From positions 68,833 through 132,832 of the forward strand of contig BTTE01000001.1 in assembly GCA_036244975.1 (NCBI GenBank): a DNA stretch of 64,000 bases, read 5' to 3'. The DNA comes from Sulfidibacterium sp036244975 (GTDB lineage Bacteria > Bacteroidota > Bacteroidia > Bacteroidales > F082). How positions within the stretch are numbered: position 1 is the first letter of the stretch; every line of letters starts with the position of its first letter. The position numbers were made by a program, and so were the translations under genes. The notes below the pieces were generated by a model. That model did no database searches. It was not told where the DNA came from and saw only the letters and a list, made by a program, of their open reading frames with translations. Positions 15,977 through 25,668 of this stretch are shown here, one piece after another.

Positions 15977-18900
15977 GTGAACGCGACGGCTTTTCTGCAT
16001 CTTTTTCAGCACCATCCCCAAATAAAAATTTTGGCGGAAGCACTGCGTCGTGACGAAAAGCACCTGCACCTGAAAGGATTGTTGGGATCGGCAACAGCCA
16101 TGACGCTTGCAGCTCTTTTCGATAAAAGCGGAAAACAACAACATTTGGTCGTATTGCCCGAAAAAGAAGAAGCTGCTTATTTTTATAACGATTTGGAAGT
16201 CCTGTTGGGTGACACCGGTCTGGACCACAACAAAAAACGGGTGCTTTTTTATCCCACTACCTACAAAAGACCTTATGAGCCTGAGAAATTAGACAAGGCG
16301 TATGAGCTTTCGCGGACAGAGGTGCTGAAACGTTTTATGAACGATGAGCGGAAAACCATCGTAGTAACTTATCCTGAAGCTCTGGCCGAAAAAGTCATCA
16401 CCAAAACCTTCCTCAACAAAAACATGATGAAACTACGGAAGAGGGAGGAAGTTTCATTGGATTTTCTCACCGACCTGCTCATAGAATTTGATTTTGAGAT
16501 GGTTGACTTTGTGGCCGAGCCTGGGCAGTTTGCTTTGCGAGGCGGCATCGTGGACGTTTTTTCCTATTCCAACGATCATCCGTACCGTATTGAATTTTTT
16601 GGCGATCAGGTGGAATCCATTCGTACTTTTGATCCGGTAAACCAGCTTTCGTTGCAAAACCTCAACCGTATCACGTTGCTGCCCAACGTGCAGGACAGGC
16701 AACTGAAAGAAGAACGTATCAGCTTTTTGGATTATCTGCCGGCAAAAACTCTCTGGTGGCTGACCGATGTGGAACTCATCCATAATCACCTCGTGAGCGA
16801 ATATGAGAAAGCCCTGAACACTTTTGGGAAGATAGACAACGAACAAATGTTACCACCCGAACAGCTTTTTATCGATGGGCGACATTTTACGGAGAAAATT
16901 TCCGGCTTACGCACGCTGGAATTTGCTCCTTCTTCTTTCTTCGACAGAGCGGAAATCGTGCTTTTTCATCAGTCACCCCAGCCGGCTTTCAACAAAAAGT
17001 TTGATCTGCTCAGCGAAAACCTGCGACAGAAAACAGCAGAAGGTTTTCAGCCGTTTATCCTTTCCGACAACACAAAGCAGACAGAACGGCTACATGCTAT
17101 TTTTGAGGATATGAGCGAGACGACAGCTCCCGTGCAGTTTTCACCGGTGGAAATCAGCCTCACGACAGGATTTATCGACCATGACCTGAAAATCCTGTGC
17201 TATACCGACCATCAGCTTTTTGAACGCTATCACAAATTTCATCTGCGCGAGGGGTTTGGTCGTAAAGAAGCCCTTTCCATTAAGGAACTCTACAACCTGA
17301 ATCCGGGCGATTTTGTTACGCATATCGACCATGGGGTGGGCCGTTTTGATGGCCTTCAGGTTATCGAAAACAACGGCAAAAAGCAGGAAGCGGTTCGTCT
17401 GATTTACAAAAACGGCGACTTGCTTTACGTAAACATCCATTCGCTGCACCGCATAGCCAAATATGTGGGAAAGGAGGGGACGCCACCTCAGCTTAACCGG
17501 TTGGGTTCGGGCGCCTGGAACCGGCTGAAAAACAAAACAAAATCAAAAGTAAAAGACATTGCCCGCGACCTGATTAAACTGTATGCCCAACGTAAAGCCG
17601 TTCAGGGTTACGCTTTTGATCCGGACAGTTATTTGCAAAACGAGCTGGAAGCCAGTTTTATTTACGAAGATACACCCGACCAGTTGAAAGCCACACGCGA
17701 TGTAAAACAGGACATGGAACAGGAGCATCCCATGGACAGGCTTATCTGTGGCGATGTGGGCTTTGGTAAGACCGAAATCGCCATTCGCGCCGCTTTCAAA
17801 GCCGTTGCCGACAGCAAACAGGTAGCTGTGCTGGTGCCTACCACCATTTTGGCATTACAGCATTTTAAAACCTTTTCGGACCGGTTGAAAAACTTCCCGG
17901 CAAACATCGACTACCTGAACCGGTTTAAAAGTGCCAGACAGCAAAAAGAGACCCTGAAAAAACTGAAAAACGGGCAAATTGATATTCTCATCGGAACCCA
18001 TCGCATCCTAAGCAAAGATGTGGAATTTAAAAACCTGGGGCTTTTCATTATCGATGAAGAACAAAAATTCGGTGTGTCGGCGAAAGAGAAAATCAGGCAG
18101 ATGAAAGTGCATGTGGACACGTTGACGCTGACCGCTACGCCTATTCCGCGTACATTACAATTTTCGCTTATGGGCGCCCGCGATCTCTCCATCATCAACA
18201 CGGCGCCGCCTAACCGTTATCCGGTACAAACCGAGTTGCGTTCGTTTAATCCGGGGACCATCAGTGAGGCCATCCGGTACGAAATATCCAGGGGGGGACA
18301 GGTTTTTTTTCTCCACAACCGGGTGCAAAATATCCTGAATGTATCTGACATGTTAAAGAAATTTGTCCCGGATGCACGCATTGCCATTGCCCACGGACAA
18401 ATGGAAGGCCACAAACTGGAAAAAGTGATGCTCGATTTCGTGGAAGGGCTTTACGACGTACTGCTGGCCACTACCATTATCGAATCGGGACTGGACATTC
18501 CCAACGCCAACACCATTATCATCAATAATGCGCAACACTACGGCCTTAGCGACCTGCACCAGTTGCGGGGACGGGTAGGCCGTTCCAACAAAAAGGCGTT
18601 TTGTTATCTGCTGACGCCTCCTTTGGCTTCTCTGCCGCAGGATGCCCGTAAACGGCTGAAAGCCATCACCGAATATGCCGATTTGGGCAGTGGTTTTAAC
18701 ATTGCCATGCGCGATTTGGACATTCGCGGCGCTGGAAATATTCTTGGTGCCGAACAGAGTGGGTTTATCTCCGAAATAGGTATTGAGATGTATCAGAAAA
18801 TTCTGGATGAAGCACTGATGGATTTGAAAGAAACAGAATTTCAGGATTTGTTTGCAGAAGAAAAACAACAGCGTGAGTTCGTTCGCGAATGTCAGTTAGA

Positions 18901-19345
18901 AACCGACTTGGAGATTTTTATTCCGGCCGGTTATGTGGGAAACGCTATTGAAAGGCTAAATCTCTACAAAGAGCTGGACAGCATTAAAACGGAAGAAGCC
19001 CTGACAGCCTTCCGGCAAAGGCTGAAAGACCGCTTCGGGCCGCTGCCTCCGGCTACCGAAGACCTGCTTGATGCACTGCGGTTGCGCTGGCAGGCACAGC
19101 ATCTGGGTTTTGAAAAGCTGATATTGAAATTCAACAAAATGGTGGGCGTTTTCACAGGAAACAGCAATGCCGATTATTTCAGCTCCGAAACTTTCGGGAA
19201 AATTCTCGAAGCAATTAAAAATAATCCACGCTGCTGCGAAATGAAGGAGAAAAAAGAAAAGCTGACACTAATTTTTGAGAAGGTGGGTAGTGTGAAAAAA
19301 GCGCTGGAGAGGATGAGGGTGTTGGATAAAACAGAAGAAGAATGA
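15977..19345 (+). CDS. mfd: Transcription-repair coupling factor
   Basis: An ATP-dependent translocase that releases RNA polymerase stalled at DNA damage and recruits UvrA. The 1122 residues show the UvrB-like N-terminal domains (RGGIVDVFSY near 188-197) and the polymerase-interacting CarD-like domain (GDFVTHIDHGVGRFDG near 445-460). The RecG-type motor follows: Walker A GDVGFGKTE, the Walker B box DEEQKFG, TATPIPRT, and the later HGQME, ESGLDIPNAN and QLRGRVGRS motifs. A C-terminal TRCF domain ends the protein. The start is a GTG after AAAG; no better ATG precedes it. uvrC is also in this window, about 27 kb away. A degenerate second copy of residues about 973-1009 lies at 20895-21028. Confidence 0.96.
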   Translation: MNATAFLHLFQHHPQIKILAEALRRDEKHLHLKGLLGSATAMTLAALFDKSGKQQHLVVLPEKEEAAYFYNDLEVLLGDTGLDHNKKRVLFYPTTYKRPYEPEKLDKAYELSRTEVLKRFMNDERKTIVVTYPEALAEKVITKTFLNKNMMKLRKREEVSLDFLTDLLIEFDFEMVDFVAEPGQFALRGGIVDVFSYSNDHPYRIEFFGDQVESIRTFDPVNQLSLQNLNRITLLPNVQDRQLKEERISFLDYLPAKTLWWLTDVELIHNHLVSEYEKALNTFGKIDNEQMLPPEQLFIDGRHFTEKISGLRTLEFAPSSFFDRAEIVLFHQSPQPAFNKKFDLLSENLRQKTAEGFQPFILSDNTKQTERLHAIFEDMSETTAPVQFSPVEISLTTGFIDHDLKILCYTDHQLFERYHKFHLREGFGRKEALSIKELYNLNPGDFVTHIDHGVGRFDGLQVIENNGKKQEAVRLIYKNGDLLYVNIHSLHRIAKYVGKEGTPPQLNRLGSGAWNRLKNKTKSKVKDIARDLIKLYAQRKAVQGYAFDPDSYLQNELEASFIYEDTPDQLKATRDVKQDMEQEHPMDRLICGDVGFGKTEIAIRAAFKAVADSKQVAVLVPTTILALQHFKTFSDRLKNFPANIDYLNRFKSARQQKETLKKLKNGQIDILIGTHRILSKDVEFKNLGLFIIDEEQKFGVSAKEKIRQMKVHVDTLTLTATPIPRTLQFSLMGARDLSIINTAPPNRYPVQTELRSFNPGTISEAIRYEISRGGQVFFLHNRVQNILNVSDMLKKFVPDARIAIAHGQMEGHKLEKVMLDFVEGLYDVLLATTIIESGLDIPNANTIIINNAQHYGLSDLHQLRGRVGRSNKKAFCYLLTPPLASLPQDARKRLKAITEYADLGSGFNIAMRDLDIRGAGNILGAEQSGFISEIGIEMYQKILDEALMDLKETEFQDLFAEEKQQREFVRECQLETDLEIFIPAGYVGNAIERLNLYKELDSIKTEEALTAFRQRLKDRFGPLPPATEDLLDALRLRWQAQHLGFEKLILKFNKMVGVFTGNSNADYFSSETFGKILEAIKNNPRCCEMKEKKEKLTLIFEKVGSVKKALERMRVLDKTEEE

Positions 19346-19605
19346 GATTCGTCCCAATTGCAAATATCGTGTGGCAGGAGCCAAAGGTCATCGAAATACA
19401 AAGAACAGTACCAATAGGTTGCACTTAATTTTGAGGAAACCAAAATCGAACGCCCTGCACGATTTGATACAGACCCTTTTTTCTCATTCGGGCTTACAAA
19501 ACCAGATTGAAAATCCTGATGCCCGTTACTTTCAGATTGCAAATTTGAAAGAGCAACAGAGAACCGCTTGCTGAGCCGCGCTTTCCCATTAAGTTTGATA
19601 AAAAA
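19346..19605. other. 260-bp gap between the convergent mfd and ATPase genes
   Basis: A 67-codon open frame here has no recognisable features and is probably chance. No clear hairpin terminator is visible. This is the left junction of the stretch that carries the DUF4143 ATPase, the long palindrome and the mfd fragment. Confidence 0.35.
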
Positions 19606-20745
19606 TCATCCGACAACAAACTCCCAAAAATTATCATAGGTTATGCACTTGTAGTTATTGCTGTAGTTTTCCAACCATGTTTTCGGGGCTTTCCTTTTAG
19701 TCTTTTTGTATTTTATCTCATAAGCAAACAACCTGCCATTATGCTCTTCAACATAATCAAGCTCAGCTCCGGTATAAGTACGCCAAAAATATGAGGAAGC
19801 ATATATTTCGTTATAAGACAAATATTTCATTCGTTCGGCAATCATAAAATTTTCCCATAAAGCGCCTATGTCATTTCTCAGGCTAAAAGACGAAAAATTA
19901 TCAATGAGCGTATTCCGAATGCCCAAATCCCAAAAATAGATTTTGTCACGTTTGGATATCTCTTTTCGGAGATTCCGGCTAAAGCCACTCAGGCGGAAAA
20001 TGATAAACGATTTTTCAAGCAAATGAATATACGTTCGAACCGTTTCCTGACTCAATCCCAAATTATTTCCCAGTTCGTTCAACGACACTTCCGAACCAAT
20101 CTGAAAGGCAAGCAGTCTGAGCAAATCCCTGATCTTCGTGACGTTCCGTATTTGAGCCAATTCCAAAACATCTTTATACAAATAAGAAACCGCCAGTTCC
20201 CTCAAATATTTTTCTTTTTTCTGCAAGGAATCATATTGAAACAGTTCGGGATACATCCCATAAACCATGAACTCTTCTAAGCGGCTTTGCAGTTCAAAAT
20301 GGTTATGGGTTTTGCTCAACTCTTTGATAGAAACGGGATATAAAATCCAGGTCGAAGTTCTCCCGGTAAGGGGTTCTTTCACTTTATTGGCCAAATCAAA
20401 GGAAGAAGAACCGGTAACAAGCAACTTGAGCCTGGGGAGATTATCGTGAAGTATTTTAAGATTTATACCAATGTCTTTTATCCGCTGCGCCTCGTCAATA
20501 AACAAAATATCATATCCGCCCGTTAACAGCTTCATCTTCGGTAAATCACGCGAGGAAAGAACATCCACATACCTTAGTTCGTCGGCATTTACTTTCAGAA
20601 CATTTCCTTTTACCTTTAACAGCAAATCGTTCGCCAGCGTCGTCTTTCCTGTTTGCCGCGCACCGTAAAGAATGATAATTTTATCCGTTTCCGAAAATTC
20701 TTTCAGCAACACGGGCAGCAAACTACGTTCAATTTTAACATCCAT
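19606..20745 (-). CDS. AAA ATPase with C-terminal DUF4143 domain
   Basis: 379 residues from the ATG at 20745 (MDVKIERSLL); a further in-frame ATG lies 21 bases upstream. Walker A is GARQTGKTT (28-36) and Walker B ILFIDEAQ. A sensor-like VTGSSSF and the arginine-rich LTGRTSTWILYPVS segment follow. The C-terminal half matches DUF4143: a winged-helix-like region (NLGLSQETVRTYIHLLEKSF) and an end with a nuclease-like GAELDYVEEHNGRLFAYEIKYKK. These are widespread, patchily distributed accessory ATPases of unknown function, often in variable loci. The neighbouring palindrome and mfd fragment suggest it was acquired here. Confidence 0.88.
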   Translation of the reverse strand: MDVKIERSLLPVLLKEFSETDKIIILYGARQTGKTTLANDLLLKVKGNVLKVNADELRYVDVLSSRDLPKMKLLTGGYDILFIDEAQRIKDIGINLKILHDNLPRLKLLVTGSSSFDLANKVKEPLTGRTSTWILYPVSIKELSKTHNHFELQSRLEEFMVYGMYPELFQYDSLQKKEKYLRELAVSYLYKDVLELAQIRNVTKIRDLLRLLAFQIGSEVSLNELGNNLGLSQETVRTYIHLLEKSFIIFRLSGFSRNLRKEISKRDKIYFWDLGIRNTLIDNFSSFSLRNDIGALWENFMIAERMKYLSYNEIYASSYFWRTYTGAELDYVEEHNGRLFAYEIKYKKTKRKAPKTWLENYSNNYKCITYDNFWEFVVG

Positions 20746-20802
20746 TTTCTTCGGTTTGAATGACAAAGATAAAAAAAACCACGAATTTTCAGAATATAAT
20801 AT

Positions 20803-20854
20803 AAAAATTCACGCTAATTTTTCAAGTGTACCTGAAAAATTAGCGTGAATTTTT
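20803..20854. repeat. Perfect 22-bp inverted repeat with 8-base spacer
   Basis: The left arm 20803-20824 and right arm 20833-20854 are exact reverse complements (core TTCACGCTAATTTTTCA), separated by AGTGTACC. The hairpin has A- and T-rich ends on both sides, so it may act as a bidirectional terminator. Its length and perfection are also compatible with the end-joined remnant of a mobile element. It lies 57 bases upstream of the ATPase start, so as a terminator it would block read-in from outside. Confidence 0.75.
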
Positions 20855-20894
20855 AAGATAAGATTATGCATAACCTGACGATTTATGGGATTCC

Positions 20895-21028
20895 AATCAG
20901 CTGGAAACTGATCTGAAAATACTTATTCCTGCCGGTTATGTAGAAAACGGTATCGAAAGACTAAATCTTTATAAAGAGTGGATGGTGTCAAAACAGAAGA
21001 GAAAAAACCGATTAATGAAAAGGAATAA
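20895..21028 (+). pseudogene. mfd: Degenerate fragment of a second mfd gene
   Basis: Reading from 20895, the translation is N-Q-L-E-T-D-L-K-I-L-I-P-A-G-Y-V-E-N-G-I, then ERLNLYKE. Over 27 residues 23 are identical to Mfd encoded from 18893 (QLETDLEIFIPAGYVGNAI...). By hand count about 64 of 81 bases match, with most changes at third positions. A one-base deletion at about 20979 shifts the frame; in the new frame D-G-V-K-T-E-E continues the match to Mfd (D-S-I-K-T-E-E), then a stop follows at 21026-21028. It is noncoding now. The mostly silent divergence suggests descent from a functional homologue rather than a fresh duplication of the local gene. Confidence 0.8.
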
Positions 21029-21160
21029 AACCGATTGCAATCGGTTGCGACCAGAAATGTCAGGCTTTTCCGGCTCTCCCTGCTCTTTTCGTAACATCTT
21101 CATTAATAAGTGTATCGAATCCGGCCACCGGCTGGATAAGGAAGCTGCCGGACTGATTTA

Positions 21161-21192
21161 TTGTAAACGGGATTGAAATAACTATATCTTTG
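21161..21192 (+). promoter_or_regulatory. Promoter of carAB
   Basis: A TTG (21161-21163) is followed after 21 bases by TATCTTTG (21185-21192), an exact TAnnTTTG -7 box with near-standard spacing for the Bacteroidota primary sigma factor. The carA ATG is 38 bases downstream. Confidence 0.5.
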
Positions 21193-21229
21193 GCTTTCGA
21201 AATGTTCACCAAAAAGCTTTTTTAATATT

Positions 21230-22318
21230 ATGAAAAGCAACCGCTATCGCAAAGCAAAGCTGATGCTGCAAGATGGGGCCTTTTTTACAGGCTTTTCATT
21301 CGGATACGAAGCATCCGTGGCCGGAGAAATTGTTTTCAATACCGCCATGACCGGTTACCCGGAAAGTCTTACCGACCCCTCCTATCGCGGTCAGATACTG
21401 GTACTTACCTACCCTTCCATTGGGAATTATGGTGTTCCCGGAAAGATGACAGACAACAACATGCTCCTGCATTTCGAATCGGAACATGTCCATGTTTCAG
21501 CGCTAATTATTTCCGATTATTCCGAAAAACACAGCCACTGGAGCGCTACCCAAAGCCTCGGATCATGGCTTCAAAATGAAAAAGTTCCTGCTCTTTTCGG
21601 CATTGACACCCGGAAACTGACCAAACATATTCGGGAAAAAGGTTCTATGCTTGCCAAGATCGTTTTTGATGAAGATATCACTTTCAAAGATCCCAACAAA
21701 GAGAACCTTGTGGCCGGTGTGAGTATCCGCGAAAAACAGGTTTACGGAAACGGAAAATACCGAATTCTTCTCGTCGATTGCGGCGTGAAAAACAACATCA
21801 TCAGGTACTTGTTGCGTTACGACACACAGGTGATACGTGTTCCATGGGATTACGATTACAGCGGAGAGACGTACGATGGCCTGTTTGTTTCCAACGGCCC
21901 CGGAGACCCTGCTGTCTGCACACCCACCATCCGGCATCTACAGACTTCCATCGAAGAAGATAAACCCGTTTTTGGTATTTGTCTCGGTCACCAGCTTATC
22001 TCGCTGGCTTCGGGTGCACAGACCTACAAACTGAAATTTGGCCACCGGAGCCACAATCAGCCCGTACTTCATGCCGGAACCAACAGAGCCTATCTGACCG
22101 CTCAGAATCATGGTTATGCTGTGGACGACCGCACATTAGACAATGACTGGGAGATTTATTTTAAAAACCTGAACGACAACAGCAACGAAGGCATCCGGCA
22201 TAAGGGAAAGCCAATTTTTACCACCCAGTTTCATCCTGAAGCTTCCAGCGGGCCTACCGACACAGCATTTTTGTTTGGAACTTTCATAGAAGAAATTGAA
22301 AAATGGAAACAAAAATAA
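21230..22318 (+). CDS. carA: Carbamoyl-phosphate synthase small (glutaminase) subunit
   Basis: Hydrolyses glutamine and channels ammonia to CarB for carbamoyl phosphate, feeding pyrimidine and arginine synthesis. The 362 residues have the N-terminal CPSase small-chain domain (LMLQDGAFFTGFSFG; NTAMTGYPESLTDPSY). The class I amidotransferase domain has VSNGPGDP, the nucleophile elbow FGICLGHQL (Cys251) and the catalytic TQFHPEASSGP. It overlaps carB by 16 bases, so the two are translationally coupled. Confidence 0.96.
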   Translation: MKSNRYRKAKLMLQDGAFFTGFSFGYEASVAGEIVFNTAMTGYPESLTDPSYRGQILVLTYPSIGNYGVPGKMTDNNMLLHFESEHVHVSALIISDYSEKHSHWSATQSLGSWLQNEKVPALFGIDTRKLTKHIREKGSMLAKIVFDEDITFKDPNKENLVAGVSIREKQVYGNGKYRILLVDCGVKNNIIRYLLRYDTQVIRVPWDYDYSGETYDGLFVSNGPGDPAVCTPTIRHLQTSIEEDKPVFGICLGHQLISLASGAQTYKLKFGHRSHNQPVLHAGTNRAYLTAQNHGYAVDDRTLDNDWEIYFKNLNDNSNEGIRHKGKPIFTTQFHPEASSGPTDTAFLFGTFIEEIEKWKQK

Positions 22319-25300
22319 AAAAAGTCCTTGTCCTCGGCTCCGGAGCGCTTAAAATCGGCGAAGCCGGAGAGTTCGACTACAGCGGTAGTCAGGCGCTGAA
22401 AGCGCTAAAAGAAGAACATGTGGAAACGGTACTTATCAATCCCAACATCGCTACCGTTCAAACATCGCAGGGGGTAGCCGACAAGCTCTACTTTCTTCCC
22501 ATCACACCCTGGTTTGTGGAGCGGATTATCGAAAAGGAAAAGCCGCAGGGAATTTTGCTGGCTTTTGGCGGACAAACGGCTTTAAACTGCGGTGTAGAAC
22601 TGTATAAATCAGGCGTACTGAAGAAATACGGCATACAGGTTCTCGGAACACCGGTGGAATCTATCATCAAAACCGAAGACCGCGAAGCATTTGCCACGAT
22701 GATGCACACTGCAGGCATAAAAACGCCCCAATCGGTTGCCGTTACCAGCGTCAATGAAGCCCTTCGTGCAGCACAAAGAATAGGATTCCCGCTCATCGTC
22801 CGGGCAGCTTTTACCCTTGGCGGACAGGGCAGCGGCTTTTGTGCCAACGAAGAAGAGCTGAAAACACTGGCGGGAAAAGCTTTTTCCTATTCCGGACAGA
22901 TTTTGGTGGAAGAGTCTTTGAAAGGATGGAAAGAGGTAGAATACGAAGTGGTGCGCGATGGCTACGACAACTGCATTACCGTCTGTAACATGGAAAACTT
23001 CGACCCCCTTGGCATTCATACCGGCGAAAGTATTGTGGTGGCACCCTCGCAAACACTGACCAACCGCGAGTATCACATCCTGCGTAAATTATCCATGAAA
23101 ATTGCCCGACTGGTAGGCATTGTGGGCGAATGTAACGTGCAATATGCACTGGACCCTCAATCGGAAGATTACCGCGTGATTGAAGTAAACGCCAGGCTTT
23201 CGCGTTCCAGTGCGCTGGCATCCAAAGCCACCGGTTACCCGCTGGCATTTGTTGCAGCCAAGCTGGGACTGGGTTTCGGTTTACACGAGCTTAAAAACAG
23301 CGTTACCAAAACCACTCCGGCCTTTTTTGAACCGGCGCTCGACTACCTCGTGGTGAAAATTCCCCGCTGGGATTTAAATAAGTTCCTTGGCGTTTCACAC
23401 GAAATAGGCTCCAGCATGAAAAGCGTGGGCGAAGTTATGGCCATTGGACGGAGTTTTGAAGAAGCTTTCCAAAAAGGGTTGAGAATGATTGGAATGGGGA
23501 TGCACGGCTTTGCTGCCAACAAAGAGCTGAAAACGGAACACCTTGAAGAAGCACTGCAAAATCCCACCGATTTGCGTGTCTTTTACCTTGCCGAAGCCTT
23601 CAACAAAGGATGGTCTGTTGAAAAAATTCACCAACTTACCCAAATTGACCGGTGGTTTCTGGAAAAGCTGAAAAATATCCACGAACTGGAACAGGAACTG
23701 TTAGAAATAAACCGGATGGATGAATTTCCCGACGAATTGTTGCTTGAAGCCAAACAGACGGGATTTTCAGATTTTCAGATTGCCCGGCTGCTTTACAACA
23801 AAAAGCACATCGGACAAACCGACAAAGAAATACTGGAAGTACGCCATTACCGGCAATCGCGCAACATTCTCCCATCGGTGAAACAAATTGATACACTGGC
23901 CGCTGAATATCCGTCACTGACCAATTATCTTTATCTTACTTATCACGGCAGCGAAAACGATGTGGATTATGAGCATGATGAGAAATCGGTGATCGTTTTG
24001 GGTTCGGGGGCTTACCGGATAGGAAGCAGTGTGGAGTTTGACTGGTCGGCAGTGAATGCGCTGGACACCATCAACCGAAAGGGTTACCGCTCGATTATGA
24101 TCAACTACAATCCCGAAACGGTAAGTACCGATTACGACCGCTGCCATCGCCTCTATCTCGAAGAACTTACCCTGGAGCGGGTGCTTGACATTGCAGAGCT
24201 GGAACAACCGCACGGCGTGATTGTCTCCACCGGCGGACAAATTCCCAACAACCTCGCCATGCGGCTTTACAGGCAAAATATCCCCATTTTGGGAACTTCT
24301 CCTGTTCACATTGATTTGGCAGAAAACCGGTACAAATTTTCCGGAATGCTGGACAAAATCGGTGTTGATCAGCCGGAATGGCGGGAGCTGACCAGCCTGG
24401 AAGCCATTTATGATTTTACCGGACAAGTGGGATTCCCGGTACTGATACGTCCGTCGTATGTGCTTTCGGGAGCCGCCATGAATGTGGTTTCCAACAAAAA
24501 GGAGCTGGAACATTTTCTGCAGCTTGCCACCGAAGTTTCCAAACAATATCCGGTGGTGGTATCCAAATTTATCACGGGAGCCAAAGAGCTGGAAATGGAT
24601 GCTGTGGCTGACCACGGAAAAATCATTGTTTATGCTATTTCAGAACATGTGGAATTTGCCGGCGTGCATTCCGGGGATGCTACCATCATGTTTCCGCCGC
24701 AGAAGGTTTATGTGGAAACCGTCCGCCGCATCAAACGCATCAGCCACCAGATTGCCGAAGAGCTGCACATCAGCGGGCCATTCAATATTCAGTTTCTTGC
24801 CAAAGACAACGATATCAAAGTGATTGAATGTAACCTGCGGGCATCGCGGAGTTTTCCGTTTGTTTCCAAAGTGCTGAAAACCAATTTTATTGATTATGCC
24901 GTCCGGATTATGTTGGGTGAAAAGGTGGAAAAGCCCGGAAAATCTTTGTACGACATCGATCATATCGGCGTTAAAGCGCCGCAGTTTTCATTTTCGCGGT
25001 TAAGCATGGCCGATCCGGTACTCGGCGTGGACATGGTTTCCACCGGAGAAGTAGGGTGTATCGGCGACGATTATTATGAGGCCATCCTCAAAGCGCTGTT
25101 GTCGGTAGGCTTTCACATTCCGGAAAAAAACATTCTCCTCTCTTCGGGGCCTTTGCGCTCAAAAACGGAATTGCTGATCAGCGCAAAACTTTTGACGGAA
25201 AAAGGGCATAAATTGTTTGCCACCAAAGGAACCCACGACTTTTACGAAAAGAACGGCATAGCCACTACCCGCGTTTACTGGCCCGACGAAAAGCAGCAGC

Positions 25301-25524
25301 CCAACGCCTATGATTTAATCAAAAACAAGGAGGTGGATCTGGTGATCAACATCCCCAAAAACCTGACCACCGAAGAGCTGAGCAACGACTACACCATCCG
25401 CCGGGCGGCAGTGGACTTCAACGTTCAGCTGATTACCAACGCCCGTCTCGCCAGTGCATTTATTTACGCCATTAGCCGTTACCGGTTGGAGGATTTGCCA
25501 GTGAAGAGTTGGGAGGAGTATTGA
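22303..25524 (+). CDS. carB: Carbamoyl-phosphate synthase large subunit
   Basis: Makes carbamoyl phosphate from bicarbonate, ammonia and two ATP. The 1073 residues contain the duplicated ATP-grasp plan: first half VLVLGSGALKIGEAGEFDYSG, GGQTALN and FTLGGQGSGF; second half VIVLGSGAYRIGSSVEFDW, VSTGGQIPNN and RPSYVLSGAAM. A helical oligomerisation region lies between them, and a C-terminal MGS-like allosteric domain starts near SKTELLISAKLLTEKGHKLFATKGT. The length is normal. It begins inside the 3' end of carA. Confidence 0.96.
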   Translation: METKIKKVLVLGSGALKIGEAGEFDYSGSQALKALKEEHVETVLINPNIATVQTSQGVADKLYFLPITPWFVERIIEKEKPQGILLAFGGQTALNCGVELYKSGVLKKYGIQVLGTPVESIIKTEDREAFATMMHTAGIKTPQSVAVTSVNEALRAAQRIGFPLIVRAAFTLGGQGSGFCANEEELKTLAGKAFSYSGQILVEESLKGWKEVEYEVVRDGYDNCITVCNMENFDPLGIHTGESIVVAPSQTLTNREYHILRKLSMKIARLVGIVGECNVQYALDPQSEDYRVIEVNARLSRSSALASKATGYPLAFVAAKLGLGFGLHELKNSVTKTTPAFFEPALDYLVVKIPRWDLNKFLGVSHEIGSSMKSVGEVMAIGRSFEEAFQKGLRMIGMGMHGFAANKELKTEHLEEALQNPTDLRVFYLAEAFNKGWSVEKIHQLTQIDRWFLEKLKNIHELEQELLEINRMDEFPDELLLEAKQTGFSDFQIARLLYNKKHIGQTDKEILEVRHYRQSRNILPSVKQIDTLAAEYPSLTNYLYLTYHGSENDVDYEHDEKSVIVLGSGAYRIGSSVEFDWSAVNALDTINRKGYRSIMINYNPETVSTDYDRCHRLYLEELTLERVLDIAELEQPHGVIVSTGGQIPNNLAMRLYRQNIPILGTSPVHIDLAENRYKFSGMLDKIGVDQPEWRELTSLEAIYDFTGQVGFPVLIRPSYVLSGAAMNVVSNKKELEHFLQLATEVSKQYPVVVSKFITGAKELEMDAVADHGKIIVYAISEHVEFAGVHSGDATIMFPPQKVYVETVRRIKRISHQIAEELHISGPFNIQFLAKDNDIKVIECNLRASRSFPFVSKVLKTNFIDYAVRIMLGEKVEKPGKSLYDIDHIGVKAPQFSFSRLSMADPVLGVDMVSTGEVGCIGDDYYEAILKALLSVGFHIPEKNILLSSGPLRSKTELLISAKLLTEKGHKLFATKGTHDFYEKNGIATTRVYWPDEKQQPNAYDLIKNKEVDLVINIPKNLTTEELSNDYTIRRAAVDFNVQLITNARLASAFIYAISRYRLEDLPVKSWEEY

Positions 25525-25613
25525 GAGGCGAAAGGGCGGATAATTCACATCCATCTTATTCATAAATCCTCTCTAAATTAATTTTTCATTTTTTATCATC
25601 TAAAAATATTTCC

Positions 25614-25621
25614 TACTTTTG
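25614..25621 (+). promoter_or_regulatory. Candidate -7 box for mrp
   Basis: TACTTTTG, an exact TAnnTTTG match, 48 bases before the mrp ATG in a very AT-rich leader. The -33 element is not distinct. Confidence 0.4.
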
Positions 25622-25668
25622 TACTATTATATTTTATAATTATTATTCAATCTAAATAAAAATAAAAA

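Noticed and set aside
20982..21176. 64-codon frame after the palindrome
   Set aside because: It reads the mfd fragment in a shifted frame; the fragment's frame gives the recognisable protein text, so this frame is not a gene.
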